NCBI GenBank assembly: GCA_016218825.1
Contig: JACRCV010000006.1
Location: 70,797 to 134,796, forward strand
Reading direction: 5' to 3'
DNA from: Deltaproteobacteria bacterium
Lineage (GTDB): Bacteria > Myxococcota > XYA12-FULL-58-9
Length of the DNA: 64,000 nt
Shown here in pieces: positions 52,208 through 63,571 of this stretch. The first letter of the stretch is position 1. Every line of letters begins with the position of its first letter. The translations under genes and the position numbers were made by a program. The notes under the pieces were generated by a model. That model was not told where the DNA came from, did no database searches, and saw only the letters and a program-made list of their open reading frames with translations.

Positions 52208-52879
52208 GTGGAGGCCACCGTACCGCCCGTGAGCAAGCGCGCCTATTCCCGCGGCGAGGAGATCGCCAACGCCACCATTCACGGGATCGGCATCGCGCTG
52301 TCGGCCGCCGGTCTCGCGACGATGGTGGTGTTCGCGTCGCTGTACGGCGACGCCTGGCACGTCGTCAGCACCGCGGTCTACGGCGCGACCCTGGTGCTGC
52401 TCTACACCGCGTCGACGCTCTACCACAGCCTGACCGGGGCGCGGGCCAAGGAGATCTTCAAGCTCCTCGACCACTCCGGCATCTACCTCTTGATCGCCGG
52501 CACCTACACGCCCTTCACCCTGGTGACGCTGCGCGGTGTCTGGGGCTGGTGGCTGTTCGGCGTGGTCTGGGCGTTGGCGGTCATCGGCGTCGCCCTCGAG
52601 GCGTTCTGGCTCTACCGGCCGAGCTGGCTGTCGGCGCTGGTGTACGTCTTCATGGGTTGGATCGTGGTCGTCGCGACGCGGCCGCTCTTGGCGGCGCTGC
52701 CGGCGCCGGGGATCTGGCTGCTCGCCGCCGGGGGGTTCGCCTACACCGGCGGCACCGCGTTCTACGTCATCAAGAGGGTGCGTTACATGCACGCCATCTG
52801 GCACCTCTGGGTGCTTTGCGGCAGCATCTGCCACTTCCTCGCGATCGTGCTCTACGTCGTGCCCGACCAAGCCCGCTGA
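52208..52879 (+). CDS. trhA: Hemolysin III family membrane protein (TrhA-type)
   Basis: The 223-residue protein has seven hydrophobic helices. The conserved residues of the PAQR/hemolysin III family are present: E-E-I-A-N-A-T-I-H-G-I-G near the start, S-x-x-Y-H-S (T-L-Y-H-S-L) and D-H-S-G-I-Y-L-L-I-A-G-T-Y-T-P in the middle, and H-A-I-W-H-L-W-V near the end. The histidines form a metal site. Family members have been described as maintaining membrane energetics and fluidity. The start is GTG, and length is typical. Confidence 0.92.
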   Translation: MEATVPPVSKRAYSRGEEIANATIHGIGIALSAAGLATMVVFASLYGDAWHVVSTAVYGATLVLLYTASTLYHSLTGARAKEIFKLLDHSGIYLLIAGTYTPFTLVTLRGVWGWWLFGVVWALAVIGVALEAFWLYRPSWLSALVYVFMGWIVVVATRPLLAALPAPGIWLLAAGGFAYTGGTAFYVIKRVRYMHAIWHLWVLCGSICHFLAIVLYVVPDQAR

Positions 52880-52952
52880 CTCTTGCCCGCCCTTGGCGGC
52901 CGCCGATCCTCGAGACCTCCCCCAGCGGCGCGAAGCGCGGCGCGCGGCGGTC

Positions 52953-53708
52953 TCAGAGCTCGAAGGCGAGGTCGAGCGACGGATAGGTCGCGAACGACGT
53001 CGCGCCGTTCGCGAGTCGCAGGGTCGCGACGTTCACCTGCGGCACCACCTTGACGCTCGCCCACTCGAGGAGCAGTCCGCAGCCGACGCCGGCGATTGGC
53101 TGTCGCTGTTGCTTGTCGACCCGGAGGGACGCGAACGAAAGGTCGGCGGCCTCGTAGGTCTGTCGTCCTTGTAGCACCAGGAAGGCGCCGCGCACCGCGG
53201 CGAACAGCGTCAGCCAGCGGACGGTGCGCCGACTGACGACGAGCGGTAGGTCGACGACCACGCCGCCATACTCGCGAAAGAAGCAGCCGTCGACCTCGCA
53301 GAGGAGCTTGGTGCGGGTGCGGTAGAAGCCGTCGATCCCGAGGCCCACCGCGAGCCCGATGACGTCGCCGCGCGGGTCCAACAGCTGCAGCTGGTATTCG
53401 AGCTTCGCGCCCCGGGCCAGCGGCCGGAGGCGCAACCCCAGGTCCATGTGCTTGGCGATGCCGTAGTGCGCCGAGAGCTCCGCGAGCGGCGCCCAGGTGT
53501 AGCGGCTGCGGGTCTCGGTGCTCGGCGCGGCGCGCGCGAAGTCCTGGGCCACGTCGCGGCTGACGCCGGCCGCGGTCCCGAGTCGGAGGTCGCCCTCGTC
53601 GACGACCCGGGGCCTGACGTTTTGACTCACGCTCATGCAACCGGCGACCGCGAGCGCCAACGGACTCGCGGTGCCGACGAAGCTCCAGGTTGGACGTCGG
53701 GCGCTCAC
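52953..53708 (-). CDS. Putative outer-membrane lipoprotein
   Basis: The 251-residue protein starts with GTG overlapping the stop of the DUF2330-type gene (GTGA). It has a signal peptide with lipobox V-A-G-C near residue 24. The mature part alternates beta-strand-like hydrophobic and polar residues (G-L-A-V-G-L-G-I-D-G-F-Y-R-T and similar) and ends D-L-A-F-E-L. It looks like an outer-membrane or surface beta protein, but no family is recognised. It should be made together with the DUF2330-type protein. Confidence 0.65.
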   Translation of the reverse strand: MSARRPTWSFVGTASPLALAVAGCMSVSQNVRPRVVDEGDLRLGTAAGVSRDVAQDFARAAPSTETRSRYTWAPLAELSAHYGIAKHMDLGLRLRPLARGAKLEYQLQLLDPRGDVIGLAVGLGIDGFYRTRTKLLCEVDGCFFREYGGVVVDLPLVVSRRTVRWLTLFAAVRGAFLVLQGRQTYEAADLSFASLRVDKQQRQPIAGVGCGLLLEWASVKVVPQVNVATLRLANGATSFATYPSLDLAFEL

Positions 53709-54892
53709 CGGCGCCTCTCGAGCGTTCGGGCGCGGCCGCGGCGTTTCGCCAGCAGGCCGAGCGCCACGACCAGCGTCAGGTCCCACGGGACGCGGGCCGC
53801 GACCTCGGGCGCACCACCGTGCAGCACTCGGATCTGATGCCGGCGGCTGGCGGCCTCGCCCTCTTCAGGCACCAACGCCAGGTCCGCGGTCATCGCCTCG
53901 GGGCCGAGGCGGGCGTGAAGTCGGGTCACGAACCAGCGCACCGACGCCGGGGCGGCGGCCTCCGGCTCGCGCCCCAACGCCGCGGCGAGCTCGTACTCGT
54001 CGAGCTCGGCCGCGAACTCGACCAGGAAGGCGCCGGCGCCGAGCTCGGTGACGGCCTGCGCGAAGCGCGCGTCGTACCAAGCGGTGAAGTCTCCACCCGG
54101 AAAGGCCTCGGTCACCATCATCTCGGCGGTCGCGGCGTCGCGCACCGTGTAGCGGGTCGCGGCGACGGTGTAGAGCACGAGGTCGACCTCGGAGGCGGTA
54201 GACAACGACGAGATCAGGAGGGGCAACGTCGTCACGGTGCCCAACAGGCGGAGCTGCAACGGGCGCGCGGCGCCGTCGGCAAAGGCCGTGCTGTCATTGC
54301 CGGCGCCGGTGGTCGTCGGGTCTTCGGCGGCGCCGGTGTACTTGACGGCGACGAAGTAGAAGCCGCGGCTGGTGTAGTCGGTGAAGACCGTGCCGGCGTC
54401 GGCGGGCGCGCCGTAGCCGTTGCGGCTCAGCCAGCCGCCGAGGCCCGCCGAGTCAGCGGCGCCGAGCACCGCGATCTCGTAGCCGCTCACCTTGAAGCTG
54501 TCGAAGACGCGGACCACGGTTTCATGGCCGGCGCTGGAGACGGTATCGTCGGCGCAGCCGAACGCGCCGCAGCCCTGCTCGAAGGCGACCAGGGTGGGCG
54601 CGGTGATCGCGTGCAGTCGTTCGAACACCGGCACCTCCGCGACGCTGACGTCGGCGGCGGTGAGCCGCTGCGGCGTCGGGATGACCCAGCTGAATCCGGA
54701 CGCGGTGCCGCGGTAGCCGGTTTGCAGCACCAGGGTCGTGGCGCCGTTGGCGTAGACGAAGAGGGCGCGCTGGTCGGTGCTGGCTGCGGCCGCGCTCGCG
54801 GTCGCGGTGCTCGGGAAGAAAGCGCCGTCGGCGTGCGTGGTGGCCGGGAGCAGCGAGGTCGCGAAGGCGACGGCGAGTGAGGTCCTGGGCAT
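53705..54892 (-). CDS. DUF2330-type exported protein with C-terminal membrane tail
   Basis: The 395-residue protein has a signal peptide (cut near residue 22, after T-H-A-D-G). The next part, with D-Q-R-A-L-F-V-Y-A-N-G and F-S-W-V-I-P-T-P, fits the DUF2330 family of exported proteins. The C-terminus has a short hydrophobic helix flanked by Arg-rich stretches (K-R-R-G-R-A-R and E-R-R-R), which may be a membrane or sorting tail. Two Cys near residue 107-112 could form a disulfide. Function of the family is unknown. It is cotranscribed with the lipoprotein gene downstream. Confidence 0.75.
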   Translation of the reverse strand: MPRTSLAVAFATSLLPATTHADGAFFPSTATASAAAASTDQRALFVYANGATTLVLQTGYRGTASGFSWVIPTPQRLTAADVSVAEVPVFERLHAITAPTLVAFEQGCGAFGCADDTVSSAGHETVVRVFDSFKVSGYEIAVLGAADSAGLGGWLSRNGYGAPADAGTVFTDYTSRGFYFVAVKYTGAAEDPTTTGAGNDSTAFADGAARPLQLRLLGTVTTLPLLISSLSTASEVDLVLYTVAATRYTVRDAATAEMMVTEAFPGGDFTAWYDARFAQAVTELGAGAFLVEFAAELDEYELAAALGREPEAAAPASVRWFVTRLHARLGPEAMTADLALVPEEGEAASRRHQIRVLHGGAPEVAARVPWDLTLVVALGLLAKRRGRARTLERRR

Positions 54893-54907
54893 CGCGAGGT
54901 TTCCGGC

Positions 54908-56556
<1,649 letters not shown>

Positions 56557-56560
<4 letters not shown>

Positions 56561-57555
56561 GGCGCCCCTTCCTCCTCCAGTTGCCAGAGTTGCTCGTTCA
56601 GATCTGCGAGCTGGGCCTCCCAGTAGTTGTCGGTTCCCCAGTGTGGGAAGGCGCGCGGGAACGACGGGTCATCCCAGCGCGCCGCCACCCAGCCGGCATA
56701 ACGCAGATAGCGCAAGCCGCGAAGGGCCTCTACCAGGTTCAGCGTCGCCCACGGGAACTCCCGGAAGATCTCGTAGCCGCGCGCGAACGCCTCGAGCTCG
56801 TTCGGACAGTCCTTGGGGCGCGCCGGGAGCAACAGCCAAAGGTCCTGCACCGCCGGCCCGGTGGCGGCGTCGTCGAAGTCGAGGAACAGGAAACCCTGCG
56901 CGCCGTAGAGCAGGTTGCCGCGATGGCAATCGGCGTGCAGCAGCTGCGACGGCACGCCCCGGAAGCGCTCTTCGGCCTTGGCGACCAGCCGCGACGCGGT
57001 CTCCTGATAGCGGTTCTTCAAGCCGTCCGGCATCCGGGTGCGCGCCAGGATGGTCTCGAGGCTCTGGCGGCCGTAGGTCTCGGGCGACAGCGCCGGCCGG
57101 TGGTGGTCGGTGAGCCGCTCCAAGACGTTGTGGATCCGGCCGAGCATCCGGCCGAGCTCCTCGTATTGTTCCAGCGTCAGGTCGTCGGGGCTGCGGCCGC
57201 CGACCCGCGGGAAGAGCGCGAACCGGATGCCGTCGGTGGTGGTGTGCAGCGTGTCGGCATCGGGGAACGGCTCGGGGGCGGCGACCGGGATCTCGGCGGC
57301 CGCGAGCGCCTGCAACAGGCGGTGCTCACCGAGGATGGTGTCACGGCCCCAGCGATTCGGGCGATAGAACTTGGCGATCACCCGCCGCCGGCCCTCGAGC
57401 TCGACCTCGTAGACCCGGTTCTCGAGGCTGTTGAGGGCGTAGCACAGCCCGGTGGTCTCCTCGCCCGCCTGCTCGACGGCGGCGAGGACCCGCTCCGGCG
57501 TCAGCGCAAAGAAGGTCCCGCGGCTATCTTGTGGCGGCGCGCTCGTCGTGTCCAC
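56557..57555 (-). CDS. srkA: Stress-response kinase A (SrkA/YihE-type)
   Basis: The 332-residue protein has the antibiotic-kinase-like fold of SrkA. E-N-R-V-Y-E-V and K-F-Y-R-P-N-R-W near the start form the nucleotide region, [10 protein letters not shown] is the catalytic loop with its Asp, and F-L-D-F-D-D binds metal. In E. coli SrkA phosphorylates Ser/Thr residues and protects against stress-induced death. The stop overlaps the pgm start, an association between a stress kinase and a sugar-phosphate enzyme that may matter. Start is an ATG. Confidence 0.9.
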
Positions 57556-57589
57556 GATGCCGGCGGTTGTAACACAAAAGCGCGAGGCG

Positions 57590-58819
57590 CTAACGCGACT
57601 TCTTCACCGGCTTGCCTGCCGGTCCCGGCGCCGGCTGGACAGCCGGGGCGTGATTGCCGCTCGCGGCGAGGAGCTTGCGCACCTGCGGCAACACGTCGGT
57701 CACCGACGCCGGCACGTAGCCGGGCGGCGCCGGTGGGCCTTCGATCTCGATGAGCTGCGAGCGCACCGGGACGCCGCGCAAGAGATAGGCCTCGCTGTAG
57801 GACTTGGCGATCGGTCGGATCGTCCGGCCGTCGTCGACGAGCATGTACTCGTTTCTGAGACAGCCGTTTTGGATCACCTTGCGGTCGCCGTAGCTCCACA
57901 GCATCGGTTGGTGTTGGTGGCCGACGACGTAGAGGGCGAAGCGGTCCTGCTCCTGCACCCGTTGGAACAGGGTCTTGTCCATCGCGACGTCGGGGACGCG
58001 GGAGCCGAAGCGCCAGATCAGCTCCTTGACCATGCTCCACGACAGCTTGCGGGTCGGGTCGTCGCGCTCGAAGTAGTCGCGCCAGTAGTCGCGGGTCCAG
58101 TAGTACCAGAAGGCGCCGATCGTCAGCTCTTTGAGATCCGGCAGGATGTCGAACACCACGTCCTTGGGCTTCAAGCGATCATGGAAGCAGAGCAGCGGAT
58201 GCAGCACCATCACGGTGTCGAGCAGCGCCGCCGAGCCCCAGCTGATGTTCAGCACCTCTTCGCCGTCGAAGTTGACGAAGGGCTGGTCCGGATCCATTTG
58301 GAACATCGCGTCCAGCTGCCCGCCGTGCTCGATGTGGACCTTGCCGAACTCGAGCTGGAAGCCGGGAAAGTGGACCCGGTCGCCGCAGTTGCAGTGCTCG
58401 CGGATGAGCTCCTGGACCTCGGGAAACAGAATCTCGGCGTCGTGGTTGCCGACGACGAAGTACACCCGGCGCTCGGCCTTGGTGTGGCCGAGGAGCTCGC
58501 GCAGGCCTTTGAAGAACAGCGGGTGGGCCGCCGCGATCCGCTTCATCTTGCCGAGCGCCACCTCGCGGTTGATGTGCCGGGGGTAGGCGCCCATGAAGCT
58601 GGTCTTCAGCAAGTCGAAGGTGTCGCCGTTGAAGATCAGGCTCAGCGGCAGGTCGGCGAACGGCGGCTCGTTGTACGACAGCACCAGCTCGGCGAGGAAG
58701 TCGGAGTGCGGGAAATCGTCGGCGACGCCGCCGGCGCCCATCTCGATGTCGCTCATCACGACCAACAGCTGATCGCAGTGCGGCGGCAGGTGCGGGCGAG
58801 CGCGGGGCGTGTCAGTCAT
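57590..58819 (-). CDS. Calcineurin-like metallophosphoesterase
   Basis: The 409-residue protein has metal-binding motifs of the calcineurin-like phosphoesterase superfamily: V-V-M-S-D-I-E (first Asp), F-N-G-D-T-F-D, V-V-G-N-H-D-A and, later, V-V-G-H-Q-H-Q-P. The first motif has D-I-E instead of the usual D-x-H, so one metal ligand may differ. There is no signal peptide. The substrate is not known. The ATG was chosen as the first codon giving the complete metal motif; a start 20 codons upstream is possible. Confidence 0.85.
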   Translation of the reverse strand: MTDTPRARPHLPPHCDQLLVVMSDIEMGAGGVADDFPHSDFLAELVLSYNEPPFADLPLSLIFNGDTFDLLKTSFMGAYPRHINREVALGKMKRIAAAHPLFFKGLRELLGHTKAERRVYFVVGNHDAEILFPEVQELIREHCNCGDRVHFPGFQLEFGKVHIEHGGQLDAMFQMDPDQPFVNFDGEEVLNISWGSAALLDTVMVLHPLLCFHDRLKPKDVVFDILPDLKELTIGAFWYYWTRDYWRDYFERDDPTRKLSWSMVKELIWRFGSRVPDVAMDKTLFQRVQEQDRFALYVVGHQHQPMLWSYGDRKVIQNGCLRNEYMLVDDGRTIRPIAKSYSEAYLLRGVPVRSQLIEIEGPPAPPGYVPASVTDVLPQVRKLLAASGNHAPAVQPAPGPAGKPVKKSR

Positions 58820-58881
58820 GGCTCGGGACCGATGTACCTCGGCGGGGCTCAGGATACCATGGCCCCACGGCGCCCCCAACT

Positions 58882-58899
58882 TCGCGGCTTCAGCCGCGA
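58882..58899 (-). terminator. Short perfect hairpin after the DUF4349-type gene
   Basis: TCGCGGC (58882-58888) and GCCGCGA (58893-58899) form a 7-base stem with a TTCA loop, about 80 bases beyond the stop of the leftward DUF4349-type gene. No T-run follows, so termination is uncertain. Confidence 0.3.
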
Positions 58900-58981
58900 C
58901 GGCGCAGCAGCTGCCACAGGCCGAAGAGGGTCTTGGTTCCCTCGACGATGACGGGGGCGGCCGGCGCTTCCAGGCGGGAGC

Positions 58982-60073
58982 TCAGAAGGCGAGGTCGAGG
59001 CTCAGGGTCGGCTCGACCGCGAGGTGGAGGGCAAAGCGGTTGGCGAGCGCCGCGGCTTTGACGCCGAGGTCGAGGACCACGTAGGTGCTCTTGTAGATCT
59101 CGACCCCGGTCATCACGCCGAGCGACGTGAAGTCGACGCCCTCGACGCGGATCCAGCCGGCGTTGAAGCCGAAGTAGGGGTTGAACCAGGTCTGCTTGCC
59201 GCGGCCCAGAAAGTCCGAGTAGGCCTCGCCGCCCAGACTGAGGTCGACGACGTCGGCGGCGAACACCTTGTCGCGCCGATCACGGAGCACCTGGACGTCG
59301 AAGTGCAGCCAGCGCGCCAGCTGCAGGCTGAAGCCCGGGCCATAGAACAGCACCGGGCCGGCGTCGGGGCGGAAGTACGCCAGGCCGGCGGCCTTGACGC
59401 CGGGGTAGAACTTGGCGTGCGGCGCGAACATCGGGGTGTTGTCCTTCGGGCTGATGCTCACCGTCACGGTGGCGAGCGCGACGCGGTCGGCGAGGAAGGT
59501 CAGCTCGCCGGTCAAGCGCTCGATCGCGGTCCGCACTCGATTGAGCTGCTCTTCGACCGCCAGCATCTCCTCGACCTTGGTCGCGGCCTTGAGGATCTCC
59601 TGGTAGCGGGCGAGGGAGCGCTGCAGGTTGTCGAGCTGGATCTCGGTGTCGCGGTACTGTTTGCTGACGTCGGCGGCGCGGATCCGGCGGTGGGTGACGT
59701 CGCCGAGGCCCATGACTTGCGCCAAGAACGACTCGAGCTTTTCGGGCGGCAGGCGGAGCACGAAGGTGGCGATGCGGGCGTCCTTCAAGACCTCGTCGCT
59801 GATGATCTTGGCCGCCGCCTGGCGCGCGAAGCCGCGCAGGCTCGCTGCGCTTTGGTCGACGTCCTGCGCCTCGAGGCTGACGTCGGCCTCCAGGGTGATC
59901 TTGTCGCCGTCGCCGCCGTCGTCGCTCAGCGTCTCGCGCGCCGCGAGGGCGCGATCTCCGGCGACGCTCGCGGTCGGCGCCAACGACGGCAGCGCCGCCA
60001 CCGCGGCGGCACGCGCGGCGCTGCAACCGACACAGACGACGAGCCCGAGCACGATCGACAGCTTCGCGGCCAT
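58982..60073 (-). CDS. DUF4349-type lipoprotein
   Basis: The 363-residue protein has a signal peptide with lipobox V-C-V-G-C near residue 17. The middle matches the DUF4349 pattern: V-L-R-L-P-P-E-K-L-E-S-F-L near 110, and a coiled coil of about 60 residues (D-T-E-I-Q-L-D-N-L-Q-R-S-L-A-R-Y, then E-E-M-L-A-V-E-E-Q-L-N-R-V-R). The C-terminal third alternates hydrophobic and polar residues and ends in Phe, as in outer-membrane barrels. GGAGG before the ATG sets the start. The role of this family is unknown. Confidence 0.75.
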   Translation of the reverse strand: MAAKLSIVLGLVVCVGCSAARAAAVAALPSLAPTASVAGDRALAARETLSDDGGDGDKITLEADVSLEAQDVDQSAASLRGFARQAAAKIISDEVLKDARIATFVLRLPPEKLESFLAQVMGLGDVTHRRIRAADVSKQYRDTEIQLDNLQRSLARYQEILKAATKVEEMLAVEEQLNRVRTAIERLTGELTFLADRVALATVTVSISPKDNTPMFAPHAKFYPGVKAAGLAYFRPDAGPVLFYGPGFSLQLARWLHFDVQVLRDRRDKVFAADVVDLSLGGEAYSDFLGRGKQTWFNPYFGFNAGWIRVEGVDFTSLGVMTGVEIYKSTYVVLDLGVKAAALANRFALHLAVEPTLSLDLAF

Positions 60074-60165
60074 GAGACCTCCAGCGAGTAGACAACTACC
60101 GTCCGCTCCGGGGCGCAACCCCCTTTGCGCTTGAGTGCCGGCGACGAACTCAAGATGATGCCCGC

Positions 60166-61197
60166 ATGAGCGCGCGGCGTCGACCGACACCGGTCGGGTG
60201 GTGGCTCGCGGCCGCCGTCGGCATTCCACCGGTCGCGGCCACGGCGGCGACACCTTCGAGGAGCGACGCCGAGATCCCGATGGCGGCGCGCGACCACAGC
60301 GCCTATCGGGTCGACAGCGACGTCTGGGGTTGGAATGCGGCCTTCACGGAGATGGCGGCGATCGCCTCGGAGGTCCGCCGCGGCAAGCAGGGCGAGCAGC
60401 GGGGTGAGCAGCTCATCCTGATCTTCCCGGTTTGGTCCCTGATCCCGAAGCAGAGCATCTCGGCGATGGTCGTGACCCAGCCGCCGCTGCCGGACAACCC
60501 GAGCGTCATCGAGGATATCCGGCAGAGCTCGTGGATCGTCGGCCACGAGTACCAGCGGCTGTGGCCGAAGCGCGCCATCCAGAAGCACTTCCCCGGCGCG
60601 ATGAAGATCGAGCCGCTCTGGGAGGCGGTGCCGAAAGGCGCGGGCCTCTGCGAGCCGCAGGTCGGCTTTCTGCTGCGTTACCAGGGGAGCGTGCGCTTTC
60701 AGGCCTATCAGCCGCTGGCGCTGCAGGCCGACTGCGCCGATCTCCGCTTCACCGACGCCCGCATCTATTGGGCGAAGCGCGATCTGGGGGCGGTGATGAT
60801 CCGCTTCGACTACTCGCCGAACGACAACGAGATGAGCTACCGCTTCCCGCTCGCCGCGGGTTGGAGCCTGGCGCGACCGCTGACGATCGAGCTCGTCGGC
60901 GCCGCGCCGAGCTCCGGCGCCAAGAAGATCCGGGACGGGCTCGCGGTCTATGGCGCCGTTCGCCTGCGGCCGGGAGGGCACGGCGCGGCCTGGCAGATCC
61001 GTCACCAGCCACAGCTGCAGCTCCTCGCAAACCGTCTGGCACGAGCGCTCGGCCTGCGCCTCGCCAAAGAGCCGCCCAAGGCCGGGGTCGACATCGAGGT
61101 GAGCGCCGCGCCGGTCGCCGCCGAGCCGCCCGCGAGCCCCAAGGCGACCGGGTCGGACCGGCCGACCTGCGGCGGGTTGTTGCGCGATTGCGACTAG
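60166..61197 (+). CDS. Exported protein of unknown function
   Basis: The 343-residue protein starts with a signal peptide (A-A-A-V-G-I-P-P-V-A-A-T-A-A) and has a mature domain rich in Arg, Trp and Tyr, with paired Cys near residues 162 and 189. The C-terminal tail contains Pro/Ala and one T-C-G-G-L-L-R-D-C-D segment. I do not recognise the family. It is separated from the DUF4349-type gene by a divergent gap of about 90 bases and precedes the sigma-54 activator on the same strand. Confidence 0.6.
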   Translation: MSARRRPTPVGWWLAAAVGIPPVAATAATPSRSDAEIPMAARDHSAYRVDSDVWGWNAAFTEMAAIASEVRRGKQGEQRGEQLILIFPVWSLIPKQSISAMVVTQPPLPDNPSVIEDIRQSSWIVGHEYQRLWPKRAIQKHFPGAMKIEPLWEAVPKGAGLCEPQVGFLLRYQGSVRFQAYQPLALQADCADLRFTDARIYWAKRDLGAVMIRFDYSPNDNEMSYRFPLAAGWSLARPLTIELVGAAPSSGAKKIRDGLAVYGAVRLRPGGHGAAWQIRHQPQLQLLANRLARALGLRLAKEPPKAGVDIEVSAAPVAAEPPASPKATGSDRPTCGGLLRDCD

Positions 61198-61277
61198 CGG
61201 CCGTGGCGCGTTGGCGCGGCGGCGAGCTTGGACATCGCACTCGCCTCACGTTAGGCTCAGCCGCGAAGGGAGCACTG

Positions 61278-62594
<1,317 letters not shown>

Positions 62595-62621
62595 ACGCTT
62601 TCGCGCCGAAGCGATCGTCGT

Positions 62622-62644
62622 CCCCGCCCCACTCGGGGGCGGGG
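62622..62644. terminator. Strong hairpin between convergent genes
   Basis: CCCCGCCCC (62622-62630) and GGGGCGGGG (62636-62644) form a perfect 9-base stem with an ACTCG loop, 28 bases after the activator stop. It is followed by a GGGGTGGGGG-rich stretch. It can act as a terminator for the activator gene, and its G-rich flank resembles a frequent intergenic repeat type in such genomes. Confidence 0.45.
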
Positions 62645-62666
62645 AGTCAGGGGTGGGGGTCACGGA

Positions 62667-62687
62667 GCGCGGCCGCCGCGGCCGCGC
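62667..62687. terminator. Second hairpin between convergent genes
   Basis: GCGCGGCCG (62667-62675) and CGGCCGCGC (62679-62687) pair perfectly around a CCG loop. It lies between the activator and the leftward lipoprotein gene and could end transcription from either side. Confidence 0.3.
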
Positions 62688-62719
62688 GGGAATCAGATGA
62701 AGACGAAAGCGGGCGAGCC

Positions 62720-63571
62720 CTACGGCACCGAGACGTAGATGCCGTTGTCGAGGCGCTTGCAGCTCATGCCGGTGGGGCAGGGCGTGACGTTCGGCAGCGG
62801 CGGACAGGGCGAGGCGCAGAACCACTCGTCGGGACCCTCGGGGGGGGTGGTGCCGGGAACGGTGTAGGTGTTGTGGACGCAGACGCCGCTGTTGCAGTCG
62901 CCGGCGCGGCCGCACTCCCAGCACCGCTCGCCGTCGGTCGCCGTGCAGCACTGTCCGCTCGCCGGCAGATCGTCGCAGGTGCCGACCTCGCAGCTGAGCA
63001 AGCCGTCGTAGCAGTCGCCGTTGTCGTTGCACTGCTTGCGACAGGGACGATTTGCCGGCGGTGCGCAGATGCCGATCACGAGGTCGGACGGACAGCGCTC
63101 GGTCGCACCGAGGTCGGCGCAGTCACACTCGGGCCGGCACTCGACCTCGACGACGAGCTCGTCGACGGCCGGGTCGGTCAAGTCGGCGGCCGGCGACATG
63201 CCCCAGAACATCAGCTCCGAGTCCAAGAGATCGTGACACGGCGGCTTGTCACCGCCGTGGTAGGCGCGCACCGCCAAGCGGACGTCGGCGCGCGCCTCCA
63301 CCTTCTCGAGGACGCTGACGACGTGGGTGGCCGCGAGCAGGTCTTGGAGGCTCGCGTAGCTGCCGCTGACCGCGGTGCACCGGCTCTCGAAGCTCTGCCC
63401 GGTCGTCGCGACCAGGCCTACCACCACGGAGTGGACGCAGCTGATGTCGTAGCTCTGGGTCGACGCCGGGCAGCTGCTGCGCAGCACCAGGTCGAGGCGG
63501 ACGTTGCGCGGCGTCTTCTGCCCGCAGCCGAAACCGGCCAAGGTCGCGAGCGCCAGGCAGAGCCGCCTCAT
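62720..63571 (-). CDS. Cysteine-rich lipoprotein
   Basis: The 283-residue protein has a signal peptide with lipobox G-F-G-C near residue 16, a first domain with Cys pairs and a second half with dense cysteines (C-R-P-E-C-D-C, C-R-K-Q-C-N-D-N-G-D-C, Q-C-C, C-W-E-C, C-N-S-G-V-C), which should form disulfide-linked modules. It ends with a C-P-T-G-M-S-C segment. Function is unknown; lipoproteins of this kind are common in Myxococcota. It overlaps the upstream gene by four bases (ATGA); a longer frame upstream is not needed. Confidence 0.75.
   Translation of the reverse strand: MRRLCLALATLAGFGCGQKTPRNVRLDLVLRSSCPASTQSYDISCVHSVVVGLVATTGQSFESRCTAVSGSYASLQDLLAATHVVSVLEKVEARADVRLAVRAYHGGDKPPCHDLLDSELMFWGMSPAADLTDPAVDELVVEVECRPECDCADLGATERCPSDLVIGICAPPANRPCRKQCNDNGDCYDGLLSCEVGTCDDLPASGQCCTATDGERCWECGRAGDCNSGVCVHNTYTVPGTTPPEGPDEWFCASPCPPLPNVTPCPTGMSCKRLDNGIYVSVP

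Noticed and set aside
61198-61277. Possible sigma-54 promoter before the FHA activator
   Set aside because: Only a weak TGGCGCG-like element is present, and no TTGC at the required spacing.
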